From Planctomycetota bacterium (lineage in GTDB: Bacteria; Planctomycetota; PUPC01; JABMSA01; JAUWKK01): a stretch of 8,751 bases of DNA. Shown piece after piece: positions 1 through 5,519 of this stretch; positions within the stretch are counted from its first letter, which is position 1; every line of letters begins with the position of its first letter. The translations under genes were made by a program, and so were the position numbers. The stretch is from assembly GCA_030614245.1 (NCBI GenBank), contig JAUWKK010000096.1:1-8751 (forward strand), given 5' to 3'. Under the pieces are notes generated by a model that was not told the origin of the DNA, made no database searches, and saw only the letters and a program-made list of their open reading frames with translations.

Positions 1-27
1 ACTGAACACTGGCCACTGAATACTGAA
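1..27. repeat. ACTG-phased short tandem repeat
   Basis: The window opens with four imperfect units of 7-8 bases that each begin with ACTG (ACTGAACA, ACTGGCC, ACTGAAT, ACTGAAT). The same ACTG phasing occurs in the ACTGTTCC octamers at 1645-1672, 1817-1836 and 1919-1938. It is non-coding simple-sequence DNA, cut by the window edge, so its full length is unknown. Confidence 0.5.
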
Positions 28-68
28 TCGGGCGTTTCGGCGCGCTCGACGCCACGGGTACGGCAATA

Positions 69-116
69 GGCTTCAGGCTTCAGGGTTGCCCTTCCGGATT
101 TCTGCCTGGAGCCTGA
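69..116. repeat. Imperfect inverted repeat with tandem heptamer
   Basis: AGGCTTC occurs twice in tandem at 69-82. The arm AGGCTTCAGG at 69-78 pairs with CCTGGAGCCT at 107-116 with one mismatch, around a 28-base loop. It lies in the non-coding leader of cysN. It may be a dispersed repeat like those elsewhere in the window; there is no T-run to suggest a terminator. Confidence 0.4.
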
Positions 117-177
117 TAGCGATAACAGCAGGGGATGGAAACCATAGATAAGCGGACCCGCCTGCCGAGGCCGGCTG

Positions 178-205
178 TTGCCTTGATTCCGGCGGCTGCT
201 ATGAT
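178..205 (+). promoter_or_regulatory. Putative promoter of cysN, nearly leaderless
   Basis: TTGCCT at 178-183 and TATGAT at 200-205 are separated by 16 bases and resemble sigma70 -35 and -10 boxes. Transcription would start about 211-213, at or next to the ATG at 214. No Shine-Dalgarno sequence is visible before that ATG, so a leaderless or nearly leaderless mRNA would fit. The -35 box is only a partial match. Confidence 0.4.
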
Positions 206-213
206 TGATCTCT

Positions 214-1590
214 ATGATTGAGACGTCCACGGACACCGATGAACTTTTGCGGCGCAACCGCGATTCGGACCTGCTGCGATTTACAACCGCAGGCAGTGTC
301 GATGACGGCAAATCGACGCTGATCGGACGCCTGCTCCACGAAGCCAAGGGCATCTACGAAGATCAACTGGCCGCCATCCGCACTCCTTCGCACGTTCTTG
401 AAGATCGGCAGATCAACTACGCGTTCGTCACCGACGGCCTGAAGGCCGAACGCGAGCAGGGCATCACTATCGACGTGGCCTACCGGTACTTCTCCACGCC
501 GAAGCGGCGGTTCATCATCGCCGCCACCCCGGGCCACGAACAGTACACTCGGAACATGGCAACGGGCGCTTCAACCGCCGATCTCGCGGTGATACTCATC
601 GATGCTTCCAAGGGCGTCGTCACGCAATCCAAGCGCCACGGGTTTATCGCTTCGCTGCTCGGCATCCCTCATATCGTGCTCGCTGTGAACAAGATGGACC
701 TGGTGGGCTATTCGCAGGACGTCTTCGAGCGGATCAGCGACGAATACAGCGCGTTCTGTTCCAGGTTCAGCAACGTCCATGACCTTATGTGCATCCCGAT
801 CAGCGCGCTCAAAGGCGACAACCTCACCCGACGAAGCCGGAACACGCCGTGGTACAAGGGCTTGCCGCTCTTGAGTCACCTCGAGACGGTCTACATTGCC
901 AGTGATCGGAACCTGATCGATTTCAGGTTTCCCGTGCAGTATGTGTCGCATCCGGACGGACAGGCGCGATGGGCGGCACGTTCAAGCACAGCTTGGACGT
1001 GGAGCAAGCACGCCCAACCAAAGACGGTTGACCGCGGCCCCCGGCGCGGCTATGCCGGGCAGGTGGTCTCGGGAGTCGTCAGAGCGGGCGACGACGTGCT
1101 CGTGCTGCCGTCGGGCAAGGCTTCGCGCGTGAAGTCGATCATCACGTTCGATGGCGAACTCGAATATGCATTCCCACCGCAATCGGTGACCATCCGCCTG
1201 GAAGATGATATTGACATCGCCCGCGGCGATATGCTGGTGCATCCGGGCAACATGCCGCCCGTCGAGTTCGGTGTCGAGGCAATGCTCGTGTGGATGGCCG
1301 AAAAGCCGCTCAGGCTCGATCATCAGTATCAGATCAAGAGCACGACGCGAGTTGTGCGCGGACGAGTGACCGGCCTGAAATACCGCATCAACCCCGACGA
1401 ACTGCACCGCGAGGCAGCATCCGAACTCAAGTTGAACGAGATCGGCCGCGTCGAGTTGCAGCTTTTCAGGCCGATTATGGTTGATGAGTACGAGCGGAAC
1501 CGCCCGACCGGCAGCTTCATCATGGTTGACTTGGCCGACAACAACACGGTCGGCGCGGGGATGATCATCGAGCGCGCCAAAGATGGTTGA
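214..1590 (+). CDS. cysN: Sulfate adenylyltransferase subunit 1 (CysN), GTPase
   Basis: CysN is the cytoplasmic GTPase subunit that drives ATP sulfurylase (CysD) to make adenosine 5'-phosphosulfate from sulfate and ATP. From the ATG at 214 the protein has 458 residues. The P-loop GSVDDGKS is at 27-34, the GITIDV switch I region at 83-88, the PGHEQYTRNMATGAS stretch typical of CysN at 106-120, NKMD at 159-162 and SALK at 197-200. An elongation-factor-like beta-barrel region follows to the end. There is no APS-kinase domain, so it is not a CysNC/NodQ fusion. An in-frame TTG at 205 is less likely as a start. Two oddities stand out. The usual DTPGH (G3) reads ATPGH, with Ala at residue 104. About 26 residues (249-274) are inserted before the RGYAG motif. 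CysD normally precedes CysN but is absent upstream. The family call is firm; whether the enzyme is active is uncertain. Confidence 0.9.
   Translation: MIETSTDTDELLRRNRDSDLLRFTTAGSVDDGKSTLIGRLLHEAKGIYEDQLAAIRTPSHVLEDRQINYAFVTDGLKAEREQGITIDVAYRYFSTPKRRFIIAATPGHEQYTRNMATGASTADLAVILIDASKGVVTQSKRHGFIASLLGIPHIVLAVNKMDLVGYSQDVFERISDEYSAFCSRFSNVHDLMCIPISALKGDNLTRRSRNTPWYKGLPLLSHLETVYIASDRNLIDFRFPVQYVSHPDGQARWAARSSTAWTWSKHAQPKTVDRGPRRGYAGQVVSGVVRAGDDVLVLPSGKASRVKSIITFDGELEYAFPPQSVTIRLEDDIDIARGDMLVHPGNMPPVEFGVEAMLVWMAEKPLRLDHQYQIKSTTRVVRGRVTGLKYRINPDELHREAASELKLNEIGRVELQLFRPIMVDEYERNRPTGSFIMVDLADNNTVGAGMIIERAKDG
958..1035 (+). repeat. Dispersed repeat inserted in frame in cysN
   Basis: Typical CysN proteins run from PVQYV through about seven residues to RGYAG. 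Here 33 residues separate these motifs, an excess of about 26 codons (78 bases). The extra DNA is clearly similar to the last 26 bases of the window: 977-1003 matches 8726-8751 with two mismatches and one extra base, including a perfect 14-base run AGCTTGGACGTGGA. It also contains the small inverted repeat CAACC/GGTTG at 1015-1019 and 1026-1030. In another frame (969-1031) it encodes a 20-residue peptide ending SLDVEQARPTKDG. The exact borders are estimated from recalled CysN sequences. Confidence 0.6.
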
Positions 1591-1611
1591 CCATATAGAA
1601 CAGGAGAAAGT

Positions 1612-1672
1612 AGAGCAGGTGACAGTAGACGATCTGAATCTCTCGACTGTTCCACTGTTCCACTGTTCCACT
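1612..1672. repeat. Composite octamer repeat, copy A
   Basis: First of three copies in the gap between cysN and the HAD gene. It has a degenerate GAGCAGGTGA part (1613-1622), a spacer, then CTCGACTG leading into three ACTGTTCC octamers ending about 1672. It starts 22 bases after the cysN stop codon. No open frame with protein-like composition covers it. Confidence 0.65.
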
Positions 1673-1744
1673 TTGCGCCCCGTCAGGCCTGCCGTTCTGC
1701 CCAAAAAGCAAAAACCGCACGGCTGACCTCTCCCTCTTGGGGGG

Positions 1745-1766
1745 TAGCGGGGGCACCCCCCCGCTA
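1745..1766. repeat. GC-rich perfect hairpin
   Basis: TAGCGGGGG at 1745-1753 pairs perfectly with CCCCCGCTA at 1758-1766 around a four-base loop. It lies between repeat copies A and B, downstream of cysN and of the converging HAD gene. It could end transcription from either side, but no T-run follows the stem on either strand, so a REP-like element is as likely. Confidence 0.5.
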
Positions 1767-1780
1767 AAGACATGAGAAAG

Positions 1781-1840
1781 GTGAGCAGGAGAGCAGGAGA
1801 CAATGTGTATCCCTCCACTGTTCCACTGTTCCACTCTTCC
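1781..1840. repeat. Composite octamer repeat, copy B
   Basis: Second copy: GTGAGCAG and GAGCAGGAGACAAT (1781-1804), a short spacer ending ATCCCTC, then two ACTGTTCC octamers and ACTCTTCC up to 1840. It matches copy C closely in order, length and end sequence. The DNA between copies (1673-1780 and 1841-1880) shows no gene. Confidence 0.7.
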
Positions 1841-1880
1841 GGTGAACACGCTCATGGCTGCCCGGCCTGCTTCCACGGAA

Positions 1881-1945
1881 AGGTGAGCAGGTGAGCAGGA
1901 GACAATCTCAATCCCTCGACTGTTCCACTGTTCCACTCTTCCACT
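1881..1945. repeat. Composite octamer repeat, copy C, overlapping the HAD gene end
   Basis: Third and best-formed copy: GTGAGCAG twice in tandem from 1883, then GAGACAAT, a spacer ending ATCCCTCG, two ACTGTTCC octamers and ACTCTTCCACT. The part from 1908 onward is read on the minus strand as the last codons and the stop codon of the HAD hydrolase gene. Confidence 0.7.
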
Positions 1946-2822
1946 TCGGCGTGTCGGGCAGGTATTTGTCGAACTCCTCGAACAGCTTCGTCTCGTATTC
2001 GCCGGCGAAGATGCCGCTGAAGAACCTGTCGAGGCCCTCCTCGAAGAGGGCCTGCCAGGACTCCTCCTCGTGGCCCGGATTGATGGGGAAGAAGAGGGCG
2101 TTGTTGGCCTTTGCGGCCTTCATGTCGCCGGGAGCGTCGCCGATCATGAGAATATGGTCCGGCTCGAACTTGCCGCCGGCTCCAAGCCGCAAGTGCTCGG
2201 CTTTCTTGCCCTTCTCCTGGCCGGCGATCACGCTGACGTACTTCGCCAGGCCGTGCTCTTCCCACTCTCGAGGGAGCGCCGCGGTGGGCGTGGCCGAGAC
2301 GACAATCATATCCGCCCTGGAAGATGCCTTATCGAGGCTCTCGCGGCAGTATGGGAACGGCGGCACTCCGTGGACCATGTCGGCCACGCTCGCATTGACG
2401 GCTTCGCTCCACCTCAATGCCTGTGCGAGCTCGGGGTCGTTGGTTCGCTCGACCGCCTCTTTCAGTGCCGGATTACCGAGCTTCGTCTCTTCATTCATCC
2501 ATTTTCGCACCGATTTCATCTCGGGTATCTTGACGCATCGCTTGAGCACTTCCGGCCTCTCGCGCAGCAAGTCGGTTACCATGACGAGTGCGGGGAACCG
2601 GTTGATGCCCCGCCATTTCGAGTACAGGTTCACGAACTCCGCCGCCGCGCGTGCGTATTTCGATACCGCCTGCAATTTCCAGTGCTTGATGGTGTTCGGA
2701 ATGAAGCACTCCTTGTGTTTCACTTCCATTGTGTCGAACGCGCAGCCGTCGGAATCGATGCCGATGAAGAAATCATGGTGACGTTCGAGAGCTTTGAGAT
2801 CGGCCTGCGGGTCTGTCGTCAT
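1908..2822 (-). CDS. HAD-superfamily hydrolase in a uronate operon
   Basis: A 304-residue protein of the haloacid dehalogenase superfamily, mostly phosphatases that use an aspartate nucleophile and Mg2+. Motif I is GIDSDG with D23 and D25, motif II is VVSATPT with S176, the motif III lysine lies in EKGKK (203-207), and motif IV is IGDAPGD with D229 and D233. Residues 30-170 form a large, probably helical cap insert. The ATG at 2822 is chosen because AGGAGGAGA (2831-2839) stands just upstream; a longer frame from 2879 would run into the SDR gene. It is the last gene of the uxaE-SDR-HAD operon, 22 bases after the SDR stop. Its substrate is unknown; the operon suggests a sugar or sugar-acid phosphate. 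The last ten residues and the stop codon come from repeat copy C, so the native C-terminus may have been replaced. Confidence 0.85.
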   Translation of the reverse strand: MTTDPQADLKALERHHDFFIGIDSDGCAFDTMEVKHKECFIPNTIKHWKLQAVSKYARAAAEFVNLYSKWRGINRFPALVMVTDLLRERPEVLKRCVKIPEMKSVRKWMNEETKLGNPALKEAVERTNDPELAQALRWSEAVNASVADMVHGVPPFPYCRESLDKASSRADMIVVSATPTAALPREWEEHGLAKYVSVIAGQEKGKKAEHLRLGAGGKFEPDHILMIGDAPGDMKAAKANNALFFPINPGHEEESWQALFEEGLDRFFSGIFAGEYETKLFEEFDKYLPDTPKWKSGTVEQSRD

Positions 2823-2844
2823 TACTGGATTCTCCTCCTGATTG

Positions 2845-3675
2845 TCAAACGCCGCTGTACGACGTGAAGCCGCCATCAACGAGCACGGTGATGCCGGTGA
2901 TGAACTTCGAGCCTGGCGCGAGCAGCCACACGACCGTGCTGATGAGCTCCTCCGGATCGCCCAGGCGGCCTACCGGTGTGTGATCGACTATCGACTGCCC
3001 GCGCGGCGTGAACTCGCCCGTCTCGGCGTCTGTCAGCAGGAACCGGTTCTGTTCCGTCAGGAAGAAGCCCGGAGCGATGGCGTTGACTCTGATCTCCGGC
3101 GAGTATTCCTGCGCCATGTGCGTTGCCAGCCATTGCGTGAAGTTCTTGATTGCTTCTTTCGCGGCCGAGTATGCCGGAATGCGCGTTAGCGGGCGGAACG
3201 CGTTTATCGAGGCCACGTTCAGGATGCAGCCCCTGCCGGCATCGGCGAAAACCCTGCCGAACACCTGGCTGGGAAGCACCGTGCCGATGAAGTTCAGATC
3301 GAACACCCACCTGAACCCCTCCTGCGGCAGATCGAAGAAGCTCGTATCGGCGCTCGTAGATGCCTTCTTGCTGTTGCCGCCGGCGCCGTTGATGAGCACG
3401 TCCACCTTGCCGAACTTCTCGATCACGGCATCGCGGGCGGCCTCCAGGCTGGCCTTGTCGAGAACGTCAGCCTTCACGCCGATAGCGTCGCCGCCATCCT
3501 TCAGGATCTCTGCGGCTACCTTCTTCGCCTGCTCCTCGGCGATGTCCAGGATGGCCACTCCCATGCCCAGGTCGGCGAGCGCCTTCGCCATTGCACCGCA
3601 CAGCACCCCGCCGCCGCCGGTGATTACAGCCGTCTGGCCGGAGAGGCCGAATAGACATTCGAGGTCGTGTTTCAT
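2845..3675 (-). CDS. uxuB: D-mannonate oxidoreductase (fructuronate reductase), SDR type
   Basis: A 276-residue short-chain dehydrogenase/reductase. The N-terminal nucleotide-binding motif is TGGGGVLC (19-26), NGAGG is at 97-101, the catalytic serine is probably S156 (VASINAF), and YSAAK gives Y169 and K173. The segment PGFFLTEQNRFLL (202-214) and the full length match the Bacillus subtilis type UxuB (YjmF) branch, which interconverts D-fructuronate and D-mannonate with NAD(H); the symbol follows that usage. E. coli UxuB belongs to a different, unrelated family. The ATG at 3675 has AAAGGA seven bases upstream; the TTG at 3681 is too close to that site. It follows uxaE by 82 bases that include a repeat, and uses the fructuronate UxaE would make. 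Another sugar-acid SDR specificity cannot be excluded from sequence alone. Confidence 0.85.
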   Translation of the reverse strand: MKHDLECLFGLSGQTAVITGGGGVLCGAMAKALADLGMGVAILDIAEEQAKKVAAEILKDGGDAIGVKADVLDKASLEAARDAVIEKFGKVDVLINGAGGNSKKASTSADTSFFDLPQEGFRWVFDLNFIGTVLPSQVFGRVFADAGRGCILNVASINAFRPLTRIPAYSAAKEAIKNFTQWLATHMAQEYSPEIRVNAIAPGFFLTEQNRFLLTDAETGEFTPRGQSIVDHTPVGRLGDPEELISTVVWLLAPGSKFITGITVLVDGGFTSYSGV

Positions 3676-3700
3676 CTGCAATTCCTTTTAACATACATCA

Positions 3701-3748
3701 ACACAGATATTGAATTCTTTCTGATCCGCGTTCATCTGTGGTTCCATT
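3701..3748. repeat. Dispersed CAGATGAACGC-type repeat, short copy
   Basis: Read on the minus strand, it runs AACCACAGATGAACGCGGAT, CAGAAAGAA, then ATATCTGTGT. It aligns with the left half of the element at 5304-5416 (AACCGCTGATGAACGCAGAT, AGAAAGAA), and on the plus strand both end in ATCTGTGGTTCCATT. ACAGAT near 3703 and ATCTGT near 3733 give it an internal inverted repeat. It sits inside the operon between uxaE and the SDR gene, so it will be transcribed. Confidence 0.7.
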
Positions 3749-3757
3749 GATGGCGAT

Positions 3758-5224
3758 TCAGCCAATCAACGGCTCCACGTGCCTGCCGATGTGCGCCTCG
3801 AGAGCCCGGTAGTGCTCCTCCTCGTGGTCTTCGAGCAGTTTCATCAGGCGCTGGTGGAAATCAGGCCGATCCGCAACTACCGAGCCGTACATCACGTGCA
3901 GCACCTCACGGGCGTGGAACTGATCCACTATCCCCGGAAGCTCTTCGGCGCTCAGCTCATCCGGCTTCGGCACCTCGGCAAGCCGTGCCGAGACATGATA
4001 CGACGCACGATCCTCCGGATAACGCTCGCGAGCGAAGGTCAGTATCTCGCGGAAGAACGCCGGATCCAGCTCCGCGGCCACCGTCACAGCCACGAGGTAG
4101 CTCGTTCCGGCCGTCTTCAGATGGAGCAGGTCGCCGCAGACCCGCGCGGCAATCGGATAGATGCTGAACTTGTCGCTGCCCGAATGGAAGCCGAGCTTGT
4201 AAGGCCCCAGCTCGCGCGCGATTGCATGATGCTTGATAAGCTCGCGCTCGAACACGCCGAGGTCGCCGATGTAATCGACCCCCTTCTCGAACTCGCCTAC
4301 GTACCTGGGCGCGAGGCTGACCCACTCGACGCCCAGGCGGCGGAGCTCGGTCGCTATGTATCGGTGCTCGTCCGGGCTCGTCGGTGCGGCGGTCTCATCG
4401 ACCGATACCTCGATCTCGAACGGCCCATCGGCCTTCGCCTTGATATGACGATACATCCGGGCCGAATGCGCGACAGCCCGGCCATACTTGACAGCGGCAC
4501 GCACGAGCGCCGCCGGCTCGATCTGTTCTGCGAACGCGCGGCGGCAGCCGGCGGAACTGGATTCGAGCTCCTGCCAGGGAAGCGCCTCGAACTTCGCGTC
4601 GAGAGCCGCCTCGGGCAGATCGATCTCGTCATCGACGTGCTCTCCCGGATCGATGGTGAACATCACGAAGCCCGCGCGGAGGCAGACATCGGCATCGTCG
4701 GGCGTCTTCAGATGATCGGCGTCGGCCCCGTATCCGTCGCGGAAGCCCTCCTGGAAAACACCGAAAGTCGCGTCATCCATCACATCCTGCGGCGAGCGGC
4801 GCGTGCGCGTCATCTCTCGGATCGATTGCTGTGCGAGTATGCACTCGACGCCCTTTCCCCGGCAGGCTCGGATATGGCCGGGTGTCGCAATGCCCAAGCG
4901 GTCGCCGCAGCCGATAGTCCGCCGCAGTCCGATGCAGCGGGGCCACAGGAACGGCAGCTTCGGGCGCAGGAGAGCCGCACTTGATGCGTCGGCCGGCAGC
5001 AGGTTGATTGCCGGCGCCCCGGCATCGCCGGACAGCCTGCCGACTATCCGGCCGCCGTCTTTTCGGGCAAGGAAGAATACCTCACCACCGCCGGCGGCAA
5101 TGGACTTCGGGTAGACCGTGCAGTCGAAGCGAGTTGAGAGTCTTTCGGCTGTCCGGATCGCTTCATCATCCGGCAGCGGCGGAGCGAGTTCTGTCGAAGC
5201 GAGAAGTCTGTTCAGCAGTTCCAT
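3758..5224 (-). CDS. uxaE: Tagaturonate epimerase (UxaE family)
   Basis: A 488-residue protein I recognise as UxaE, the family described in Thermotoga maritima that epimerises D-tagaturonate to D-fructuronate and so joins galacturonate and glucuronate breakdown. Family-like stretches are ADADHLKTPDD (167-177), AGFVMFTIDPGEHVDDE (184-200), FHSGSDKFSIYP (346-357), HLKTAGTSYL (368-377) and REVLHVMYG (439-447). Conserved His, Asp and Glu in these would suit a metal-dependent sugar epimerase. No signal peptide or membrane segment is seen; it should be cytoplasmic. The ATG at 5224 is chosen because AAAGGA lies eight bases upstream, while the TTG at 5230 would leave only two. It is the first gene of the operon, behind the promoter at 5246-5274. 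The SDR next to it supports the call. The exact substrate (tagaturonate versus a related ketouronate) is inferred. Confidence 0.87.
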   Translation of the reverse strand: MELLNRLLASTELAPPLPDDEAIRTAERLSTRFDCTVYPKSIAAGGGEVFFLARKDGGRIVGRLSGDAGAPAINLLPADASSAALLRPKLPFLWPRCIGLRRTIGCGDRLGIATPGHIRACRGKGVECILAQQSIREMTRTRRSPQDVMDDATFGVFQEGFRDGYGADADHLKTPDDADVCLRAGFVMFTIDPGEHVDDEIDLPEAALDAKFEALPWQELESSSAGCRRAFAEQIEPAALVRAAVKYGRAVAHSARMYRHIKAKADGPFEIEVSVDETAAPTSPDEHRYIATELRRLGVEWVSLAPRYVGEFEKGVDYIGDLGVFERELIKHHAIARELGPYKLGFHSGSDKFSIYPIAARVCGDLLHLKTAGTSYLVAVTVAAELDPAFFREILTFARERYPEDRASYHVSARLAEVPKPDELSAEELPGIVDQFHAREVLHVMYGSVVADRPDFHQRLMKLLEDHEEEHYRALEAHIGRHVEPLIG

Positions 5225-5245
5225 TGGCAATTTCCTTTCGCCAAG

Positions 5246-5274
5246 ATGATACCCAACCTTAGGGCATCGGTCAA
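5246..5274 (-). promoter_or_regulatory. Sigma70-type promoter of the uxaE operon
   Basis: On the minus strand TTGACC (5274-5269) and TATCAT (5251-5246) are 17 bases apart, a near-consensus arrangement. Transcription would begin about 5239, giving a short leader that still contains the AAAGGA ribosome binding site of uxaE. No operator palindrome is obvious in this stretch. Confidence 0.65.
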
Positions 5275-5303
5275 GGCCGCGTCGGCACGGTAGAGAGGAT
5301 TCT

Positions 5304-5416
5304 AACCGCTGATGAACGCAGATAGAAAGAAGATGACTCGTCTCGGCAGGCGGAGCACATCATCTGTGTCAATCCGGTGCCTGCCCGCCTATGGCGGGTT
5401 TATCTGTGGTTCCATT
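5304..5416. repeat. MITE-like or REP-like element between divergent genes
   Basis: About 110 bases bounded by AACCGCTGAT (5304-5313) and ATCTGTGGTT (5402-5411); reversed, the right end reads AACCACAGAT, so the ends are an imperfect terminal inverted repeat. Inside are GATGAACGCAGAT, ATCATCTGTGT, and a hairpin CCCGCC-TAT-GGCGGG at 5384-5398. A half-length relative lies at 3701-3748. It has no coding capacity for a transposase, so it would have to be moved in trans if it is mobile. It fills the space between the uxaE and aldo/keto reductase promoters. Confidence 0.65.
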
Positions 5417-5441
5417 ACCGCGCAACCGGTTAAGCCTCGAA

Positions 5442-5465
5442 GCCGACTCTTGCACGAGAGCCGGC
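5442..5465. promoter_or_regulatory. Inverted repeat over a -35 box, possible operator
   Basis: GCCGACTCT (5442-5450) and AGAGCCGGC (5457-5465) form a nine-base inverted repeat with one mismatch around TGCACG. It covers the -35 box of the aldo/keto reductase promoter, a usual place for a repressor site. No regulator gene is in the window, so this is only a candidate. Confidence 0.3.
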
Positions 5466-5478
5466 CAGACTGTATATT
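5450..5478 (+). promoter_or_regulatory. Sigma70-type promoter of the aldo/keto reductase gene
   Basis: TTGCAC at 5450-5455 and TATATT at 5473-5478 are separated by exactly 17 bases. The start point would be near 5485, leaving a leader of about 35 bases with AAAGG at 5506-5510 ahead of the GTG start. Confidence 0.65.
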
Positions 5479-5519
5479 ACCGGCTCAGTTATTGTCATTA
5501 GAGTGAAAGGTATCGGGCT

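Noticed and set aside
1745..1766. Intrinsic terminator
   Set aside because: The stem is strong, but neither strand has a run of T after it, so it is listed as a hairpin only.
982..1818. 278-residue open frame on the minus strand across cysN and the repeats
   Set aside because: Runs through repeat DNA and antisense to CysN motifs; no credible protein signature.
1612..1945. Possible CRISPR array
   Set aside because: Only three units at uneven distances, built of internal octamers, with no cas genes.
1891..2781. 296-residue open frame on the plus strand opposite the HAD gene
   Set aside because: The minus strand encodes all HAD motifs; this frame is serine-rich, begins in a repeat and shows no domain.
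3779..4984. 401-residue open frame on the plus strand opposite uxaE
   Set aside because: Antisense shadow typical of GC-rich coding DNA; no ribosome binding site or recognisable domain.
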